From: Lysobacteraceae bacterium
GTDB taxonomy: Bacteria > Pseudomonadota > Gammaproteobacteria > Xanthomonadales > Xanthomonadaceae
DNA length: 7,643 nucleotides
Assembly: GCA_003449515.1 (NCBI GenBank)
Contig: DMHI01000013.1
Location: 1-7,643 of the forward strand
Direction of reading: 5' to 3'
The notes under the pieces are model-generated. The model had not been told where the DNA came from, searched no databases, and worked only from the letters and a program-made list of their open reading frames with translations. Shown one piece after another: positions 6,560 to 7,643 of this stretch (position 1 is its first letter; every line of letters starts with the position of its first letter). Both the position numbers and the translations under genes were made by a program.

Positions 6560-6739
6560 ATGTCCATCCCGATCCTCACGCCCTGCACCGGCATCTGCGC
6601 GCTCGACGCCGCCGGTTTCTGCGAGGGTTGCTTCCGCACCGGCGACGAGATCGCGCAGTGGGCGCTGCTGGGCGAGGCCGAGCGCCAGCGTCTGATCGAC
6701 GAGGTGCTGCCGGAGCGCGAGGCGCGCCTGGCGCGTTGA
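6560..6739 (+). CDS. Small DUF1289-family cysteine-rich protein
   Basis: A 59-residue protein matching the DUF1289 pattern: an N-terminal TPCTGICALD segment, then GFCEGCFRTGDEIAQW and an acidic/basic helical end. Four cysteines (C9, C13, C21, C24) in a C-x3-C-x7-C-x2-C arrangement suggest binding of a metal or iron-sulphur centre; that is inference, since the family has no assigned biochemical role I can name. The length is typical of the family. No clear Shine-Dalgarno is visible before the ATG. The stop lies 5 bases before the ATG of the Nudix gene, so the two are probably one transcript. The gene is short enough for automatic callers to miss, but the conserved Cys/GxC/RTxDEIxxW pattern makes it convincing. 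Confidence 0.88.
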   Translation: MSIPILTPCTGICALDAAGFCEGCFRTGDEIAQWALLGEAERQRLIDEVLPEREARLAR

Positions 6740-6744
6740 GCCCG

Positions 6745-7356
6745 ATGCCGCCGCGCGACCGCCTCGCACGCGCATTGCACGCCCTGCATCCGGTGCCGGT
6801 GCAAGCGCCGTGGAACCTCGAACAACTCGCCGACCTGCTGCCGGATGAGCCCCTGTGTCCGGCCGCGGTGCTGGTCGGGCTGCGCGAGCACGCCAGCGGC
6901 ACCACGGTGCTGTTGACGCGACGACAGGATGCGCTGCGCCACCACGGCGGGCAGATCAGCTTTCCCGGTGGCCGCGTCGATGCCAGCGACGACGGCCCGC
7001 TGGCCGCCGCCCTGCGCGAAACCGATGAGGAAGTGGGCCTGCCTGCCGCGGCGATCGAGCCGGTCGGTTGGCTCGATCCGTACGCGACGATCACCGGCTT
7101 CCACGTCCACCCGCTGGTCGCGCGCATCGATCCCGATCGCCCGCTGCGGCCGAATGCGAACGAAGTGGCCGAGGCCTTCGAGGTGCCGCTGGCGTTCCTG
7201 CTCGATGGCGCCAACGCTTGTGATTTCGAGGTGGAATGGCGTGGCAGGAGGCGGACGCTGGTCGAGTACCGGTGGCGCGATTACCACATCTGGGGTGCCA
7301 CCGCAGCCATGCTGGTGAACCTGCGCGAGCGTTTGCGGGCTGTTCCCGGCGGCTGA
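6745..7356 (+). CDS. nudL: Nudix hydrolase, probable coenzyme A pyrophosphatase (NudL/PCD1-like)
   Basis: A 203-residue Nudix enzyme predicted to hydrolyse CoA or its derivatives to phosphopantetheine and 3',5'-ADP. The segment VLLTRRQDALRHHGGQISFPGG (55-76) matches the extra motif of the CoA-pyrophosphatase subgroup (LLTxRxxxLRxHxGQxxFPGG), and it runs straight into the Nudix box GGRVDASDDGPLAAALRETDEEVGL (75-99) with the metal-binding REx2EE at 91-96. In the Nudix consensus GX5EX7REUXEEXGU the first acidic residue here is Asp rather than Glu, which I recall as normal in this subgroup. The ATG at 6745 is the most likely start; a TTG at 6736 overlapping the DUF1289 stop is a weaker alternative. 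It follows the DUF1289 gene by 5 bases and precedes the sulfurtransferase start by 34. Cytoplasmic CoA housekeeping is the likely role. The symbol is by subgroup resemblance only. Confidence 0.92.
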   Translation: MPPRDRLARALHALHPVPVQAPWNLEQLADLLPDEPLCPAAVLVGLREHASGTTVLLTRRQDALRHHGGQISFPGGRVDASDDGPLAAALRETDEEVGLPAAAIEPVGWLDPYATITGFHVHPLVARIDPDRPLRPNANEVAEAFEVPLAFLLDGANACDFEVEWRGRRRTLVEYRWRDYHIWGATAAMLVNLRERLRAVPGG

Positions 7357-7390
7357 ATACTCGCGGCACCCGCACTTCAGGCTGCCCACG

Positions 7391-7643
7391 ATGACGAATC
7401 CGCCCGCTGCCGCCGGGGTTGCACCGCCGGGTGCCGCCGAGGCATCGCCCTTGATCGATGTCGAGACACTGCGCGCCCGGCTTGCCGAGCCGGCACTGCG
7501 CATCGTCGACGCGCGCTTCGATCTTGCCGACAGCGCCGCCGGCCAGCGCGCCTTCGGCGAAGGCAGCGCCCACCAGCGTGATGCCGCAGGGCACGCCATC
7601 GCCGCGCCGGCCATTGGGCACGGCCAGCGCCGAGAGGTCGCAG
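7391..7643 (+). CDS. Rhodanese-type sulfurtransferase, N-terminal part, chimeric after codon 58 and cut by window end
   Basis: The frame opens with an ATG and an Ala/Pro-rich leader, then shows the start of a rhodanese/3-mercaptopyruvate-sulfurtransferase domain: PLIDVETLRARLAEPALRIVDARFDL, then DSAAGQRAFGEG (residues 20-58). These enzymes transfer sulphur from thiosulphate or mercaptopyruvate to an acceptor through a cysteine that would lie far downstream of this window. After FGEG the family normally continues with a HIPGA motif. Here it instead reads SAHQRDAAGHAIAAP, which has no rhodanese character. The change falls exactly at the 15-base palindrome 7550-7564, after which the minus strand makes better protein sense. 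So only 7391-7564 should be trusted as sulfurtransferase. No strong ribosome site precedes the ATG; the gene is 34 bases after the Nudix stop and may share its transcript. Confidence 0.7.
   Translation, partial: MTNPPAAAGVAPPGAAEASPLIDVETLRARLAEPALRIVDARFDLADSAAGQRAFGEGSAHQRDAAGHAIAAPAIGHGQRREVA
7550..7564. repeat. 15-base palindrome at the chimeric junction
   Basis: GCCTTCG (7550-7556), a single central G, then CGAAGGC (7558-7564): 7-bp arms with a one-base centre. On the plus strand it encodes AFGEG of the sulfurtransferase; on the minus strand it encodes AFAEG of the amidase-like fragment. The protein identity switches strand precisely here, so the palindrome acts as inverted microhomology joining two unrelated genes. 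Confidence 0.8.
7550..7643 (-). pseudogene. Fragment of allophanate hydrolase / amidase-family protein on the opposite strand
   Basis: Read leftward from the window edge, the minus strand gives CDLSALAVPNGRRGDGVPCG followed by ITLVGAAFAEGAL. This resembles the C-terminal part of the amidase domain of allophanate hydrolase (AtzF type), where a DLxALAVPxGxRxDGxPxGxTL block is followed by a PAF segment; allophanate hydrolase breaks allophanate into ammonia and CO2 in urea-carboxylase pathways. The similarity ends at AFAEG, inside the palindrome. Beyond it the frame runs into the antisense of the rhodanese start and has no amidase character. It is therefore a piece, not an intact gene; the 5' part would lie past the right edge. 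The family call rests on about 33 residues recognised from memory. Confidence 0.55.

Noticed and set aside
6436..7614. 392-codon minus-strand frame across the DUF1289/Nudix region
   Set aside because: Antisense to the Nudix gene with no recognisable motif. The amidase-like block near the edge is in a different frame and stops at the palindrome.

Overview
This is a compact, very GC-rich (by eye around 70 %) stretch of bacterial chromosome with short intergenic gaps. It holds eight recognisable protein genes, plus a fragment of a ninth at the right edge. I see no tRNA, rRNA, CRISPR array or insertion sequence, and no gene-free stretch longer than about 135 bases. The rnfC-rnfD-nth order (nth is the last gene of the E. 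coli rsx/rnf operon), a close match of the Nth protein to E. coli endonuclease III, a periplasmic Mip/FkpA-type FKBP and a DUF1289/Nudix pair all point to a gammaproteobacterium. The high GC would fit the Xanthomonadales, but that lineage call is inference.

Layout. Positions 1-1503 (+) hold the 3' part of a REC-GGDEF-EAL c-di-GMP signalling protein with a broken GGDEF motif and an intact EAL site. Convergent to it, a minus-strand block runs right to left from 5564 to 1540: an enoyl-CoA hydratase/crotonase, then a tightly coupled rnfC-rnfD-nth operon (GTGA overlap between rnfC and rnfD; rnfD stop directly abutting the nth ATG). A short divergent promoter region (5565-5699) separates this from a plus-strand block: a secreted FKBP-like protein with a hairpin after it, a 59-residue DUF1289 protein, a CoA-pyrophosphatase-type Nudix hydrolase, and the start of a rhodanese-type sulfurtransferase.

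The most interesting part is the Rnf locus. Only rnfC and rnfD are present; rnfA, rnfB, rnfG and rnfE are not beside them, and nth follows rnfD directly. RnfD is shortened internally: by alignment from memory to E. coli RsxD, about 70 residues are missing, including the segment with the covalent-FMN threonine (Thr187 in E. coli). RnfC keeps both 4Fe-4S clusters but has a diverged nucleotide/FMN-binding loop. Together this looks like a reduced, possibly repurposed membrane redox module. The FKBP protein is likewise a family member whose classical active-site residues have mostly been replaced.

The last ~90 bases do not continue the sulfurtransferase. Exactly at a 15-base palindrome (7550-7564) the rhodanese protein similarity stops, and the opposite strand begins to read as an allophanate hydrolase/amidase fragment. 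This is either a real rearrangement or, more likely, a chimeric join at a sequence end.
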